Assembly: GCF_000447295.1 (NCBI RefSeq)
Contig: NZ_KE650771.1
Span: forward strand, 5,344,502 to 5,408,501
DNA length: 64,000 nt
Direction of reading: 5' to 3'
Origin: Fischerella sp. PCC 9431
GTDB lineage: Bacteria; Cyanobacteriota; Cyanobacteriia; Cyanobacteriales; Nostocaceae
Both the position numbers and the translations under genes were made by a program. The notes beneath the pieces are model-generated. The model was given only the letters and a program-made list of their open reading frames with translations, made no database searches and was not told the origin of the DNA. Of the stretch, positions 36,993 to 46,055 are shown one piece after another (position 1 is the stretch's first letter; the number at the start of each line of letters is the position of its first letter).

Positions 36993-36999
36993 AGATGAT

Positions 37000-37180
37000 T
37001 GGGCATCGGGCATTGGTTATTCTCCCCGCACCCTGCTCCCTGCTTCCTTGTCCTCCTTGTCCCCCTTGCCTCCCTTCTCTTACCAATTTTTAATTTTTAA
37101 TTTTTAATTTTTAATTGATAAGTCCCCAATCCCCGATCCCCGATCCCCGATCCCCAATCCCCGATCCCCGATCCCCCCAC
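37000..37180. repeat. Composite microsatellite cassette 1
   Basis: The spacer between the TldD and TldE genes is made of a CCCTGCTCCCTG / GTCCTCCTTGTCC block, then four 8-bp AATTTTTA units, then seven-base CCCCGAT units up to the start codon of the next gene. The same order of blocks occurs at 41485-41600, 48055-48244 and 51888-52185. Translation can extend upstream through the CCCCGAT block in frame, which is why an artificial 22-residue extension of the next protein is possible. Confidence 0.85.
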
Positions 37181-38527
37181 ATGAACAACCAGGAACTCAC
37201 TGCTTTAGAAGTCAGCTTTAACCAACTGATAGAAACTTTGTTGCTGAAAAAAGCAGCAACAGAAGAATTTACTGTGAAATTAAATAGCGAACGCAGTCAA
37301 TTTACTCGCTTTAATCATGCCAAAGTCAGACAAACTGGTATAGTTGCTGATGGCTGGATTGACCTAACATTGATGCAAGATCAGCGCAGTAGTTTTCGAC
37401 AAATTCCTTTTACTGGAAATTGGGAAATAGATTGGGAAGTCACATATCATGCTTTGCAAGAATTACGCGCCGAACTGTCTTTTTTACTTTTAGATCCCTA
37501 TTTAGTATTACCATCAGGAAAAAATACTAGTCGAGAAGTATATTCTGGTAATTTATTGACTCAAGAAAAAGTAGTATCAAATGTTCTAGAATCAGTCACA
37601 GAATTAGATTTTACAGGCTTTTATGCTGGTGGAGTTGTGGTTAATGCTTATGCTGATTCTCAAGGACAAAAACACTGGTTTGCAAGTGATTCTTTTACCC
37701 TAGATTATTCTATATTTGACACCGAAGGAAAAGCTGTTAAAGGTATATTTGCTGGTAGTGATTGGCATCAACAAGCTTATATCAACAAAATTCAAGAAGC
37801 AAAAAAGCAATTAGAATTACTGGCTCGTCCAGTTAAGCAGTTACCACGCGGACAATATAGAACTTATTTTGCCCCAGAAGCAGTTGAGAATTTATTAATG
37901 ATGCTTTCTTGGGGTGCTACCAGCGAAGCTGATCTACAACAAGGAAATAGTGCTTTAGCTGCTCTTTCGCGTCAAGAAAAACAACTTTCTTATAAGTTTA
38001 ATCTCAAAGAAAACTTTCGACGGGGGACAGTACCACGTTTTAATGAATGGGGAGAAATGACAGCCCTAGAATTACCAATTATTACTCAGGGAAGATTAGT
38101 CAATACTTTGATAAATTCTCGCACCGCCAAAGAATATCAAAAAACTGCTAACGGTGCTAATAGTTATGAATCTTTGCGATCGCCAGAAATAAGTCCAGGA
38201 AGTTTAGAATTTGCTCAAATTTTGCCCAGTTTAGATACGGGATTATATGTATCAAACTTACATTATTTGAATTGGAGCGATCGCCCTACGGGTAGAATCA
38301 CAGGTATGACCCGCTATGCCTGTTTTTGGGTAGAAAATGGCGAAATCATCGCACCAATAGAGAATTTGCGGTTTGATGATAGTCTTTATCGCTTCTGGGG
38401 TGAACATTTACTCGATTTCACCAATTTTCAAGAGTTTATCCCCGAAGTCGGAACTTATGAAGGTCGGCAACTAGGAGGTAGTATGGTTCCTGGGATGTTA
38501 GTGGAAGATTTTACATATACCTTGTAA
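37181..38527 (+). CDS. tldE: TldE/PmbA-family protein, partner of TldD
   Basis: A 448-residue TldD/PmbA-family protein starting at the ATG at 37181 (MNNQELTALE). The in-frame ATG 66 bases upstream lies in the CCCCGAT repeat and would add a Pro-rich artefact. It lacks the HExxxH zinc motif, as expected for the non-catalytic TldE subunit, but keeps the C-terminal pattern RYACFWVENGEI and LGGSMVPGMLVEDFTYT. Together with the preceding gene it should form the TldD/TldE protease. Function in this organism is inferred from the pair. Confidence 0.85.
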   Translation: MNNQELTALEVSFNQLIETLLLKKAATEEFTVKLNSERSQFTRFNHAKVRQTGIVADGWIDLTLMQDQRSSFRQIPFTGNWEIDWEVTYHALQELRAELSFLLLDPYLVLPSGKNTSREVYSGNLLTQEKVVSNVLESVTELDFTGFYAGGVVVNAYADSQGQKHWFASDSFTLDYSIFDTEGKAVKGIFAGSDWHQQAYINKIQEAKKQLELLARPVKQLPRGQYRTYFAPEAVENLLMMLSWGATSEADLQQGNSALAALSRQEKQLSYKFNLKENFRRGTVPRFNEWGEMTALELPIITQGRLVNTLINSRTAKEYQKTANGANSYESLRSPEISPGSLEFAQILPSLDTGLYVSNLHYLNWSDRPTGRITGMTRYACFWVENGEIIAPIENLRFDDSLYRFWGEHLLDFTNFQEFIPEVGTYEGRQLGGSMVPGMLVEDFTYTL

Positions 38528-38545
38528 GGTAATAATGTGTATCAA

Positions 38546-38662
38546 CTATTTCACAAAAATTTTCTTTGATCTAAAGATTAAAATCCCACCCATGATCTCT
38601 GGGTTGCGGGTAATTCTAGTGAGGTTTTGCATAACTGTTGTTGCTTGTGCTGTTTCATCCAT
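38546..38662 (-). pseudogene. Remnant of a DUF433-type antitoxin gene
   Basis: The minus-strand product from 38662 (MDETAQATTVMQ) reads TRITRNPEIMGGILIFRSKK and then stops. The ITxNPEIMGGK..IRGTR pattern is the hallmark of DUF433 proteins, often antitoxins or regulators. Here GGI replaces the usual GGKP, the reading frame loses the rest of the domain after about 38 residues, and there is no partner toxin gene. A truncated relic is the simplest reading. Confidence 0.5.
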
Positions 38663-38750
38663 CTTAATCCCTATTAATAATTGAAACTTGACAACAACTT
38701 GAGACGCAGCGATTAAGCTAGAAAATAGGAATATCAACAGGGAGACAAAT

Positions 38751-39725
38751 GTGAACAGTATAGTTCACTGGCAACAACGAGTAGGGAATCAAAGAGACTG
38801 GGTATGGCGGGGTTGGCAAACTCGCTATACTTATATTCGCTCTAGCCAAAATCACCACAACTCAACTCCCCTCATTTTGCTGCATGGGTTTGGTGCTTCC
38901 ATAGGACATTGGCGACACAATTTAGAAGTGTTGGGAGAACACCACACAGTCTACGCGCTAGACATGTTGGGTTTCGGTGCTTCCGAAAAAGCTTGTGCAA
39001 ATTATAATATTCAGCTTTGGGTAGAACAGGCTTATGACTTTTGGAAAACATTTATCCGTCAGCCTGTAATCTTAGTGGGTAACTCCCTTGGTTCGCTGGT
39101 TTCCTTAGCTGCTGCTGCTACTTATCCAGAGATGGTGCAAGGTGTGGTGATGATGAGTTTACCAGATCCATCTTTAGAGCAAGAAGCAATTCCTGCTTTT
39201 CTGCATCCTGTTGTTGCCACAATTAAAAATATGGTGGCTTCACCATTATTAATGAAACCCCTATTTTATTTTGTTCGCCGACCAAATATGTTACGACGTT
39301 GGGCTGCTCTTGCCTACGCCAATCCAGAAGCGATCACCGATGAACTAGTAGAAATCTTAGCAGGACCTCCCCAAGACAGAGGTTCGGCACGTGCTTTTAG
39401 TGCTTTATTTAAAGCAACAATTAGCGCCAATTTTGGCATGAGTGTCAAGTCAATGTTGCCTAACTTAACAATTCCTATGTTGTTAATTTGGGGACAAAAA
39501 GATAAATTTGTGCCACCAGCCCTTGCTAATGAATTTGCTCAGTATAATGAGAATTTACAATTGCTAAGTCTAGAAGATGTCGGTCATTGTCCCCACGATG
39601 AAAATCCAGAAATTATCAACCAAGCAATTTTAGATTGGATTAATTCACTCTCGCGATCGCCAAAACAAAATAACTCTAACTTGAAAATAGTAATTGGGGA
39701 TCGGGATAAAGATTTCCACAGTTGA
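38751..39725 (+). CDS. Alpha/beta hydrolase
   Basis: A 324-residue alpha/beta-hydrolase starting at GTG 38751. It has the HGFGASIGHWRHN oxyanion region, the nucleophile elbow VGNSLGSLVSLAAAA with Ser, Asp in LIWGQKDKFVPP and His in VGHCPHDENPE. Cyanobacterial relatives of this kind are annotated as epoxide or haloalkane-dehalogenase-like hydrolases, but the substrate cannot be told. The C-terminal 25 residues are polar and possibly disordered. Convergent with the BON gene. Confidence 0.85.
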   Translation: MNSIVHWQQRVGNQRDWVWRGWQTRYTYIRSSQNHHNSTPLILLHGFGASIGHWRHNLEVLGEHHTVYALDMLGFGASEKACANYNIQLWVEQAYDFWKTFIRQPVILVGNSLGSLVSLAAAATYPEMVQGVVMMSLPDPSLEQEAIPAFLHPVVATIKNMVASPLLMKPLFYFVRRPNMLRRWAALAYANPEAITDELVEILAGPPQDRGSARAFSALFKATISANFGMSVKSMLPNLTIPMLLIWGQKDKFVPPALANEFAQYNENLQLLSLEDVGHCPHDENPEIINQAILDWINSLSRSPKQNNSNLKIVIGDRDKDFHS

Positions 39726-39734
39726 TTGAACAAA

Positions 39735-39792
39735 GCAAAAGTAAAAAGTTAAAAGGTAGGGTATTATCTTTTTACTTTTGACTTTTTACTTT
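39735..39792. terminator. Probable bidirectional terminator
   Basis: AAAGTAAAAAGTTAAAAG is complementary to CTTTTTACTTTTGACTTTTTACTTT across a short loop, and the segment sits exactly between the stops of convergent genes. T-runs are present on both strands. Function is inferred from position and structure. Confidence 0.6.
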
Positions 39793-40152
39793 CTAGCCAA
39801 TCGTAACTTGATTGGTATCAACAGCAGTCGCCCCATTCACATTTCGCGCCACAGAAACCATTTTATTGAGAATGTCTTGGCTAGGAACTTTACCTTTTAA
39901 CACCACAGTACTACCAGTTTGAGCTACCCAAAGAGTATCGATATCATCTAACTGATTATCTTGGTCAAATGCTAGCGCTACACGCTTGGCTAAACCACTC
40001 TGATCATACTCTCCATTCAAGCCCATCCGTTCTGGAGCAATTTGTTGAGTAGCAGCAGGTGCAGCAGTCTGTTGTTGTGTCACTTGGGGAGCAGGATTTA
40101 CTTGAGCATTTTGTGGTTTTTCTAATCCAAAAAGTCTTTTTAACCAACCCAT
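39793..40152 (-). CDS. BON-domain protein
   Basis: A 119-residue protein. After a basic start (MGWLKRLFG) and a Gln/Ala-rich linker, residues about 55-119 form one BON domain: LAKRVALAFDQDNQLDDIDTL, then VVLKGKVPSQDILNKMVSVA and NGATAVDTNQVTIG. BON domains associate with membranes or bind phospholipids and often occur in stress-response proteins. No signal peptide is evident. The gene is followed by a convergent hydrolase gene. Confidence 0.85.
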   Translation of the reverse strand: MGWLKRLFGLEKPQNAQVNPAPQVTQQQTAAPAATQQIAPERMGLNGEYDQSGLAKRVALAFDQDNQLDDIDTLWVAQTGSTVVLKGKVPSQDILNKMVSVARNVNGATAVDTNQVTIG

Positions 40153-40313
40153 AAACTTTGTCTCCTATAAGGTCTAACTCTTTGCACTATAAAAACTAAA
40201 ACATAGGATTTACATCTATCTATGTTCTGATGTTGAGTTTGAAAGACTGATACTATGGGATGAAAATTTGTGATCTTTGTGTCTTTGTGTCTTGGTGGTA
40301 AATAACTCTTGAA

Positions 40314-40859
40314 CTATTGTTGTTTATTCATATATCGAAATATCGCTGCAATATTACGCGCATCATCAATACCACGATGATGTGTGCCTTGTAATTCTAT
40401 TCCCAAATGTTGCAAAGCTTGCGCCATACCAAATTTTTGCGACGTACCACAATATTCTGAAAATTCCTTTTTAATATTTCTATGTTCTGAATTAAAAGGA
40501 TAGGGAACATTGTGAAATTTATAGTCTCTGAGAAACTGGTTTTTATCGTAATCTCCCCAAGAACAAAAAGTATGATTAGGAAATGAATATATCCATTCTT
40601 TGAAATGAGGAATTACTTCTGCAAATTTCGGAGCAATATCTACATCTTGCTGGCGAATAGTAGTTAATTCTGTACAAAAAGCCGTAAGTTGTGGATGTCT
40701 TACAGGCTGAATAAATTGCTGATATTCTGACTCAATTTGCCATGTTGAGCCATTCAACATCACTGCACCAATTTCAATAATTTCTGTTTCATGCCTGGGA
40801 ATACTATTATCGTTAGAACAGGTAGCCTCTAAATCAACTATAAGAAAATATCGAGTCAT
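40314..40859 (-). CDS. DEDDh 3'-5' exonuclease
   Basis: A 181-residue exonuclease of the DnaQ-like superfamily. DLEATC gives the first Asp/Glu pair, FCSWGDYDKNQF the middle Asp, and THHRGIDDARNIAAIFRYM the final His and Asp, so all DEDDh residues are present. It resembles the ERI1/KapD (KinA-pathway inhibitor) branch, acting on RNA or DNA 3' ends. It stands alone and has no polymerase domain. The biological substrate is unknown. Confidence 0.9.
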   Translation of the reverse strand: MTRYFLIVDLEATCSNDNSIPRHETEIIEIGAVMLNGSTWQIESEYQQFIQPVRHPQLTAFCTELTTIRQQDVDIAPKFAEVIPHFKEWIYSFPNHTFCSWGDYDKNQFLRDYKFHNVPYPFNSEHRNIKKEFSEYCGTSQKFGMAQALQHLGIELQGTHHRGIDDARNIAAIFRYMNKQQ

Positions 40860-40987
40860 TCGATTTTAGATTTTGGATTGGCTCCACCGATAAATTGGGT
40901 GGCTTATAGTTTCAAAGAAATTGTGGTTATGTTGTAAATTCAAATTACTAAATTATAATCACATCTCAAAATATTCTTGACAATAAA

Positions 40988-41464
40988 TTAAATATGTGTA
41001 TTAAATGTAGACGAAAAAGGTTTAACCCAACCTTGTTGGATAGCTGTATCAAGAGCGATCGCAGCTAATTTAAACCACAGCACACCCTCGAAAGTCAAAA
41101 CCACAAACGGTAGCACATCACCAGCAAAAGCAATACCAACATCAATCTGAGCTAATCCTCGTACCAAACCGAAGGCTAACACTCCTCCAGCCTTGAGATG
41201 TGGGTTTTGGTCCAGACGAATGATATAACGATAAGTAACGCCAAATAGCAACCCAGAGAAACTAGCGATCGCGCCACTTAGTAGAAACTGTAAATTGAAG
41301 AGCTCAACTGCTAGAGTGCGAAGTTCAGCAAAATATTTTGCTAAAACCAGGTTGTTAACCAACGAAGTGATCAAAAAAGCTGAGAGTAAACACAAAGCTG
41401 CCAAAATCCCAGCTTTAATAGATTCTAAACGTTCTGCCATTAAATTATCTGAAATATTATTCAT
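40988..41464 (-). CDS. Multi-pass membrane protein, unknown
   Basis: A 158-residue protein with four hydrophobic segments (about residues 18-40, 55-78, 92-110 and 116-136). It has no catalytic motif that I recognise. Similar small membrane proteins are widely conserved in cyanobacteria without assigned function. The start may instead be the ATG at 41440 (MAERLES). It is divergent from petN, from which a composite repeat separates it. Confidence 0.65.
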   Translation of the reverse strand: MNNISDNLMAERLESIKAGILAALCLLSAFLITSLVNNLVLAKYFAELRTLAVELFNLQFLLSGAIASFSGLLFGVTYRYIIRLDQNPHLKAGGVLAFGLVRGLAQIDVGIAFAGDVLPFVVLTFEGVLWFKLAAIALDTAIQQGWVKPFSSTFNTHI

Positions 41465-41484
41465 TCACAAGCTGGGGTGGGAGA

Positions 41485-41600
41485 CAAAACAATTAAAAAT
41501 TAAAAATTAAAAATTAAAAATTGGGAACAGGGACAAGGGGGACAAGGAGGACAAGGAGGACAAGGGAGCAGGGAGCAGGGAGAATGCCCAATCCTCGATG
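41485..41600. repeat. Composite microsatellite cassette 2 (inverted)
   Basis: ACAATTAAAAATT units (8 bp, four copies), then GGGAACAGGGACAAGGGGG and AGGACAAGGAGG blocks, then GGGAGCAGGGAGCAGGGAG and GCCCAATCC. It is the reverse complement of the order seen at 37000 and 48055. It lies 80 bases upstream of petN. Confidence 0.8.
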
Positions 41601-41679
41601 CTCATTGACCAACCAACAACCAATTCCCAGTATTATAAATATTAGAGTAGTTTTGTAAAATAAGTTAAGAAGTGCAACT

Positions 41680-41769
41680 ATGGAGATTTTGACACTAGGA
41701 TGGGTTTCGCTACTGGCTGTTTTCACCTGGTCAATTGCAATGGTAGTTTGGGGTCGTAACGGATTGTAG
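41680..41769 (+). CDS. petN: Cytochrome b6f complex subunit PetN
   Basis: A 29-residue single-span protein: [15 protein letters not shown], then [14 protein letters not shown]. This matches the PetN consensus closely, including the GWVS start, the TWSI core and the VVWGRNG end. PetN is a small essential subunit that stabilises the cytochrome b6f dimer in the thylakoid membrane. It is preceded by AAGTTAAGAAG as a modest ribosome site and followed 7 bases later by another small membrane gene. Confidence 0.95.
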   Translation: MEILTLGWVSLLAVFTWSIAMVVWGRNGL

Positions 41770-41776
41770 AGGTATC

Positions 41777-41938
41777 GTGGAAAGTCCACTCCTGAGTATT
41801 TTAGCTTTGGTTGCTCTGGTGCTATTAGTAGTAGTTACCGGAGGAGTTGGTTATCTAACGCTAGCTGATTGGCGCGATCGCCGTCTTCAAGAACAAGAAA
41901 AACGCGAAATTCGACGCAGCAATCCGAAGCGGCGATGA
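41777..41938 (+). CDS. Small single-span membrane protein downstream of petN
   Basis: A 53-residue product starting at GTG 41777: MESPLLSILALVALVLLVVV, then TGGVGYLTLADWRDRR and a charged Arg/Glu/Lys tail. One N-terminal membrane segment with a basic cytoplasmic end. I do not know a name for it, but its seven-base distance from petN and clean composition make it a likely real, co-transcribed gene, possibly with a role at the thylakoid. Confidence 0.65.
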   Translation: MESPLLSILALVALVLLVVVTGGVGYLTLADWRDRRLQEQEKREIRRSNPKRR

Positions 41939-42094
41939 AAATCTACAACAACTAGAGACGCTTCAACAGTTATCAGTTGTCAGTTATCAGTTATCAGATT
42001 TATCTGTGTTGGCTAATAACTTATGACTGATAAAAGTGGAGCGTCTCTATAGGTTATATGTTTGGTAGTAGATTTTGACTTTAATAGACAAAAA

Positions 42095-42271
42095 TTATTG
42101 CTTTTGGTAGTAATCCCAAACTAATGCAATCAGTACTGCTAAACCAGTAATTGCCAAAGCGTGGAGAGGGTTTTGTCCTTGACTGACTGCAAAGGATGTA
42201 ACTACACCAGCACCCAAAGCAGCAGTAACAGCAGCAGTAACCAAGTCAGATTTGGAATTGCGATTATACAT
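42095..42271 (-). CDS. Small membrane protein, unknown
   Basis: A 58-residue protein: MYNRNSKSDLVTAAVTAALG, followed by a hydrophobic stretch, QGQNPLHALAITGLAVLIAL and VWDYYQKQ. Two hydrophobic segments flank a short polar loop. The composition and a stop/start with no internal irregularity suggest a real gene. The family is not recognised by name. It is convergent with the petN pair. Confidence 0.55.
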   Translation of the reverse strand: MYNRNSKSDLVTAAVTAALGAGVVTSFAVSQGQNPLHALAITGLAVLIALVWDYYQKQ

Positions 42272-42427
42272 ATTTTATCTTTGAGGATCGATGAATTGAT
42301 TCAATTAGTGGCTGTTATATCTCCCTCAAAGTAACATCCTGTTTTTCGGATTTTGACCTTTTAATAAATATCGCAATTAAGCTTTACTTTTGCTTACAAA
42401 GTAAATAAAAGTTAAGGAAAAATTTAA

Positions 42428-42492
42428 TTTGAGTTTGTAGTAAGCACTTTAGTGCTTGAAGATTGTAGGACTAAAGTCCTCACTACAACCCA
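42428..42492. repeat. Palindromic repeat (GTAGTAAG / CTCACTAC type)
   Basis: TTGTAGTAAGCACTTTAGTG and GGACTAAAGTCC form adjacent arms, closed by CTCACTACAA. Same class as 12625-12686. The wider spacer 42272-42900 contains no gene that I can support. Confidence 0.55.
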
Positions 42493-42900
42493 CATTCCGC
42501 AGGTAAGTTGAAAAATCTTGGATTTTCCATAACCCAGATATAACAATGCTTTCAGGTATTTGACCTCTATTCTGAATTTTGCGATCGCAACTGAGTTGAG
42601 AGTCAAAATCAATCTTATTGACACTATTGTCAATAAACTTAGTCTGTTTGACCTTGAATACTTCTATGACCCCCCATAGATGATAAAAAGCCTGAAGTGT
42701 TTGTGGAAGTTGAGTTTTAGCAGTTTTAGGAAAATTCAGATTTTGGCGAAGCTACCTGCGGAGAGCAAATTTTTGAGTATATCTACTCATGCGGAATATG
42801 GGCTACAAATGTATTTATCCATCATCATTAATACAATTAACCATTAAACACTTAACTATTTGCCTTAAAATTTATCTGAGGCAATTGTGTAAAATTTCTA

Positions 42901-43416
42901 TTATTGTTCTGTGTCGTCTGTTGTTTGAGTATCATCTTGACCATCAATTTTCGCGACATTCCCCGATTTTACCCAACCTTCTTGATCACTATTTTCTAAA
43001 CGAATTTTTTGCCAATCATTATCGCTGCTTTCTTCTAAAACTATGACTTTTTGATTAAAAGCAGCTCCTCCAACACGTTCAGCGTCGGGAGTTGGTTCTT
43101 TTCGTAAACGTAAGCCTTGTTTCCAGGTTACACGCGCTTTATATGCTCCCGGTGGTAGTGATTCTGGTGATTCCTCTGGCTTAGGCGTTTCTTTGGGAGT
43201 TGATGAAGATTTTTCTAAAGAGACTTGATTAGTTTTTGGTGTTTGAGATTTTGGTGCTTGTGTTTTTACCAGAGGTTGATCATTGGCATAAATTGGTTTA
43301 GGTGGCGGTGCAGAAACTCGATTCATAAAATACAGCGCCATAGCAAACCCACCACCAATTAAAATCGCGATCGCCAATATAAATCCGAATATATATTTAA
43401 ATACTTGAGTCAACAT
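42901..43416 (-). CDS. SH3-domain protein with membrane anchor
   Basis: A 171-residue protein: one N-terminal membrane segment (about residues 8-32), a Pro/Lys/Ser-rich linker (about 36-100) and a C-terminal bacterial SH3 domain (about 105-168; RVTWKQGLRLRKEPTPDAER to QEGWVKSGNVAKI). Such domains bind peptidoglycan or peptides outside the membrane. Partner and role are unknown. It lies between repeats and the ycf46 gene. Confidence 0.8.
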   Translation of the reverse strand: MLTQVFKYIFGFILAIAILIGGGFAMALYFMNRVSAPPPKPIYANDQPLVKTQAPKSQTPKTNQVSLEKSSSTPKETPKPEESPESLPPGAYKARVTWKQGLRLRKEPTPDAERVGGAAFNQKVIVLEESSDNDWQKIRLENSDQEGWVKSGNVAKIDGQDDTQTTDDTEQ

Positions 43417-43592
43417 AATTTAAAACTTCGGCATAATTTATAGATGTATTTTTCGTATTTTTTTGGGAGATCGGGGAAAGGGGATTGGGGATTGGTATTC
43501 TCCCTACTTCCTGATCCCTTCCCTTCCTTGTTAAAAGTCTCCACGACGAATAAACTTGATTTTCAACTACTTACTAACCAAACTACAACTCG

Positions 43593-45107
43593 CTATTTTA
43601 ACTGGCGTTGGATGCGATCGCTCAAAGGACTGTGTTTAGATGCTAAACGCGCCCTTCCAGCAGCAGCCCATTCTTGTAGTTGTTGAATTTGTTCGGTGGC
43701 AGTGCGAGCTAAGGGTATAATTTGGCTGGCGGCTTCTAAAATATCATCGGTAGTAAAATCACGGTTTTGGCTAAAACCGATGTGCATGGCTTCAATTAAA
43801 GTTTGTTCAATTTCTGCGCCAGAAAAATCGGGTGTTTCATACGCCAACCTGTCAATATCATAACTTTTAATGTTATGAGCGCGTAGTCTTGATAAATGTA
43901 CATTGAAAATAGCTTTTCTTTCTTCTTGGGTAGGTAAACCAACAAAGAAAATTTCATCAAATCGCCCTTTTCGTAGCATTTCTGGCGGTAGGGCTTGAAT
44001 ATCATTTGCGGTAGAAACCACAAATACGGGCGAGGTTTTCTCAGCTAACCAGGTAATAAATGTACCGAAAACACGGCTAGTTGTTCCTGCATCTCCTTTA
44101 CTACCAAGTCCCGAAAAAGCTTTATCGATCTCGTCTATCCACAATACACAAGGAGCGAGGGCTTCGGCTACTTGGATCATTTGGCGTGTACGTGATTCTG
44201 ATTCACCCACTAAACCTGCAAATAATCGTCCCACATCCAAGCGTAGTAGAGGTAAATGCCAATGATGAGCGATCGCTTTCGCTGTTAATGATTTACCAGT
44301 TCCTTGGATACCTACCAACAGTAAACCACGGGGGTGCGGTAATCCGTACTGTCTCGCCCGTTCTGTAAACGCACCTCCCCGACGCAGTAACCAATCTTTG
44401 AGATTATCTAATCCGCCGATGTCGGAAATTTGCTCAGTTGCGGGGATAAAATCGAGAATCTGGGTTTGGCGGATAGTTTGGCGTTTTTCTTCTAAAACTA
44501 GATCCACATCTTCTGGTTGTAATTCACCGTGAGTTGCGATCGCTCTGGCTAATACCCGGCGTATTCTTTCCATTGATAGCCCTTGACAAGAGCGCACCAA
44601 GTCATCTAAAAATTTGCTGGAGGGAGAATGACCTGTAGCGATTAACAAGCGTTCTACTTCTGAGCGAATTTCGGTGGCACTGGGTAAAGGGAACTCTACA
44701 ACTGTCAAAACTTCTGTTAAATCATCAGGAATCGCAACTCTCGGCGACAACAGAATAATATTTTTTGGTTGTGATTTGAGGAGTCTCGCTAAATTGCGGA
44801 GTTTGCGAGAAATAGCCACATCGTCTAGAAAACGATGATAGTCTCGTAGAATAAATACTCCCGGTGCGGTGGCGGGAATTTTTTCGACAAATTCTAAAGC
44901 TTGCAAGGGGTTACGTCGCCCAAAGCCTTGATCATTGGGGTTTCCCTGATAGCCATCAACAAAATCCCAAGTGTAAACCGGACGATTACCCTGATTTGCT
45001 GCTTCCTCTCGAATTGCACCTTCTAAACGTTCTTCCTCATAGGTGGGAATATAGATGAGCGGATAACGGGCGCGGAGCAGTAGTTTGAACTCTTCACGGA
45101 AGCTCAT
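43593..45107 (-). CDS. ycf46: AAA ATPase Ycf46
   Basis: A 504-residue AAA-family ATPase matching Ycf46 of cyanobacteria and red-algal plastids: an N-terminal region starting FREEFKLLLRARYPLIYIPT, Walker A GIQGTGKS (about residues 268-275), Walker B CVLWIDEIDKAF, and the arginine-finger region EMLRKGRFDEIFFVGLP. The role is not firmly known; it has been linked to inorganic-carbon and photosynthesis regulation. The C-terminus ends in a basic segment. Length is typical. It stands next to the DUF177 gene in the same direction, 310 bases apart. Confidence 0.9.
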   Translation of the reverse strand: MSFREEFKLLLRARYPLIYIPTYEEERLEGAIREEAANQGNRPVYTWDFVDGYQGNPNDQGFGRRNPLQALEFVEKIPATAPGVFILRDYHRFLDDVAISRKLRNLARLLKSQPKNIILLSPRVAIPDDLTEVLTVVEFPLPSATEIRSEVERLLIATGHSPSSKFLDDLVRSCQGLSMERIRRVLARAIATHGELQPEDVDLVLEEKRQTIRQTQILDFIPATEQISDIGGLDNLKDWLLRRGGAFTERARQYGLPHPRGLLLVGIQGTGKSLTAKAIAHHWHLPLLRLDVGRLFAGLVGESESRTRQMIQVAEALAPCVLWIDEIDKAFSGLGSKGDAGTTSRVFGTFITWLAEKTSPVFVVSTANDIQALPPEMLRKGRFDEIFFVGLPTQEERKAIFNVHLSRLRAHNIKSYDIDRLAYETPDFSGAEIEQTLIEAMHIGFSQNRDFTTDDILEAASQIIPLARTATEQIQQLQEWAAAGRARLASKHSPLSDRIQRQLK

Positions 45108-45268
45108 AATATTTGGATGTTATTAGCGAGTTGTTATTTTATGTAGTTCTTTCATTTTTAAGGTTTGTACTGCTCTTCACAACTGTTTTATCTTTTTTAT
45201 CTATAAAAATGAATATATCAAAAGCCAATACTACTCGGATAAGACAAATCGATTGACATTTAAATTTT

Positions 45269-45297
45269 GTAGAGACGTTGCACTGCAACGTCTCTAT
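45269..45297. repeat. GTAGAGACGTTGCA palindrome
   Basis: GTAGAGACGTTGCA pairs with TGCAACGTCTCTAT. The same element occurs after pntB at 54010-54038, where it is followed by a T-run. Here it lies between ycf46 and the DUF177 gene, without a T-run on the coding strand. Confidence 0.65.
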
Positions 45298-45421
45298 ATA
45301 CCTAGAATGATGACTAAAAATCCTATCCTATCCCTTGCGGCATTGTAACAAACTTTCCAAAAATTATTCCCAGCCAGAGACTGGGAACGAAGAAATAGCC
45401 GAGTCACCAGTGATCAGTGAC

Positions 45422-45928
45422 TTAAGATGGAAGTTGCTTTTTCAAAGCTTCCAAAGAAGCCCAACGACGATCTACAGTGCGAGTAGAGTCTTGATCATGA
45501 CTTGGTTGAATACCTGGACAATTTTGATCACAGAGTTGGCGCTGAGGAATTTCTAAGCATACTTGCTCATACAACCATTCACCAGGGTCAAAATATCCGT
45601 GGGGTGATAAAGTTTCTACTAAATCTTCCACAGCTATTTCTCGTTCTAGGGGTAAAGACACTTCTTGCTCTACGGCTTCGTCTAACCAAATGATTTCGGA
45701 GGTATCAACCACTAAGCGATGATTGTAATTTTGCAAGCAGCGATTGCAGGTACAAGTAATAATTGCTTCTGCTTTTCCAGATACTTCTAAGTAGTTGCCC
45801 TGATGTTGCACACGCACACGCCCGCGAACTGGTGTCAAGGTATCTAAACCAGACAGAAACTCTTTAACCTGAATCTCCTCTGTCCGCTCCGGCGCTTTGG
45901 TTAGCTGCGGAATATATATTGCGTCCAT
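45422..45928 (-). CDS. DUF177/YceD family protein
   Basis: A 168-residue YceD/DUF177 protein. TCTCNRCLQNY provides the paired-Cys motif of the family, and the C-terminal PLEREIAVEDLVE and ICLEIPQRQLCDQNCPGI segments are also conserved. In plants a relative is needed for 23S rRNA processing, and in many bacteria the gene sits beside rpmF. Here it instead follows the rpmH-rnpA-yidC-jag series, a common cyanobacterial order. A role in ribosome or rRNA maturation is an inference. Confidence 0.85.
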   Translation of the reverse strand: MDAIYIPQLTKAPERTEEIQVKEFLSGLDTLTPVRGRVRVQHQGNYLEVSGKAEAIITCTCNRCLQNYNHRLVVDTSEIIWLDEAVEQEVSLPLEREIAVEDLVETLSPHGYFDPGEWLYEQVCLEIPQRQLCDQNCPGIQPSHDQDSTRTVDRRWASLEALKKQLPS

Positions 45929-46055
45929 AGGATTTGTGAGACATCCTCACGAAAAATGAGCTTTTCTATCAGCTATTTTGCTGATAATACTTCTTTAGTC
46001 TAACTTTTTTGGGCTGTTAGTTTGTTAGTTGTTAGGGACAATCAACAATTAACGA

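Noticed and set aside
42424..42633. 69-codon minus-strand frame
   Set aside because: It begins in and runs through a palindromic repeat, with no recognisable product or ribosome site.
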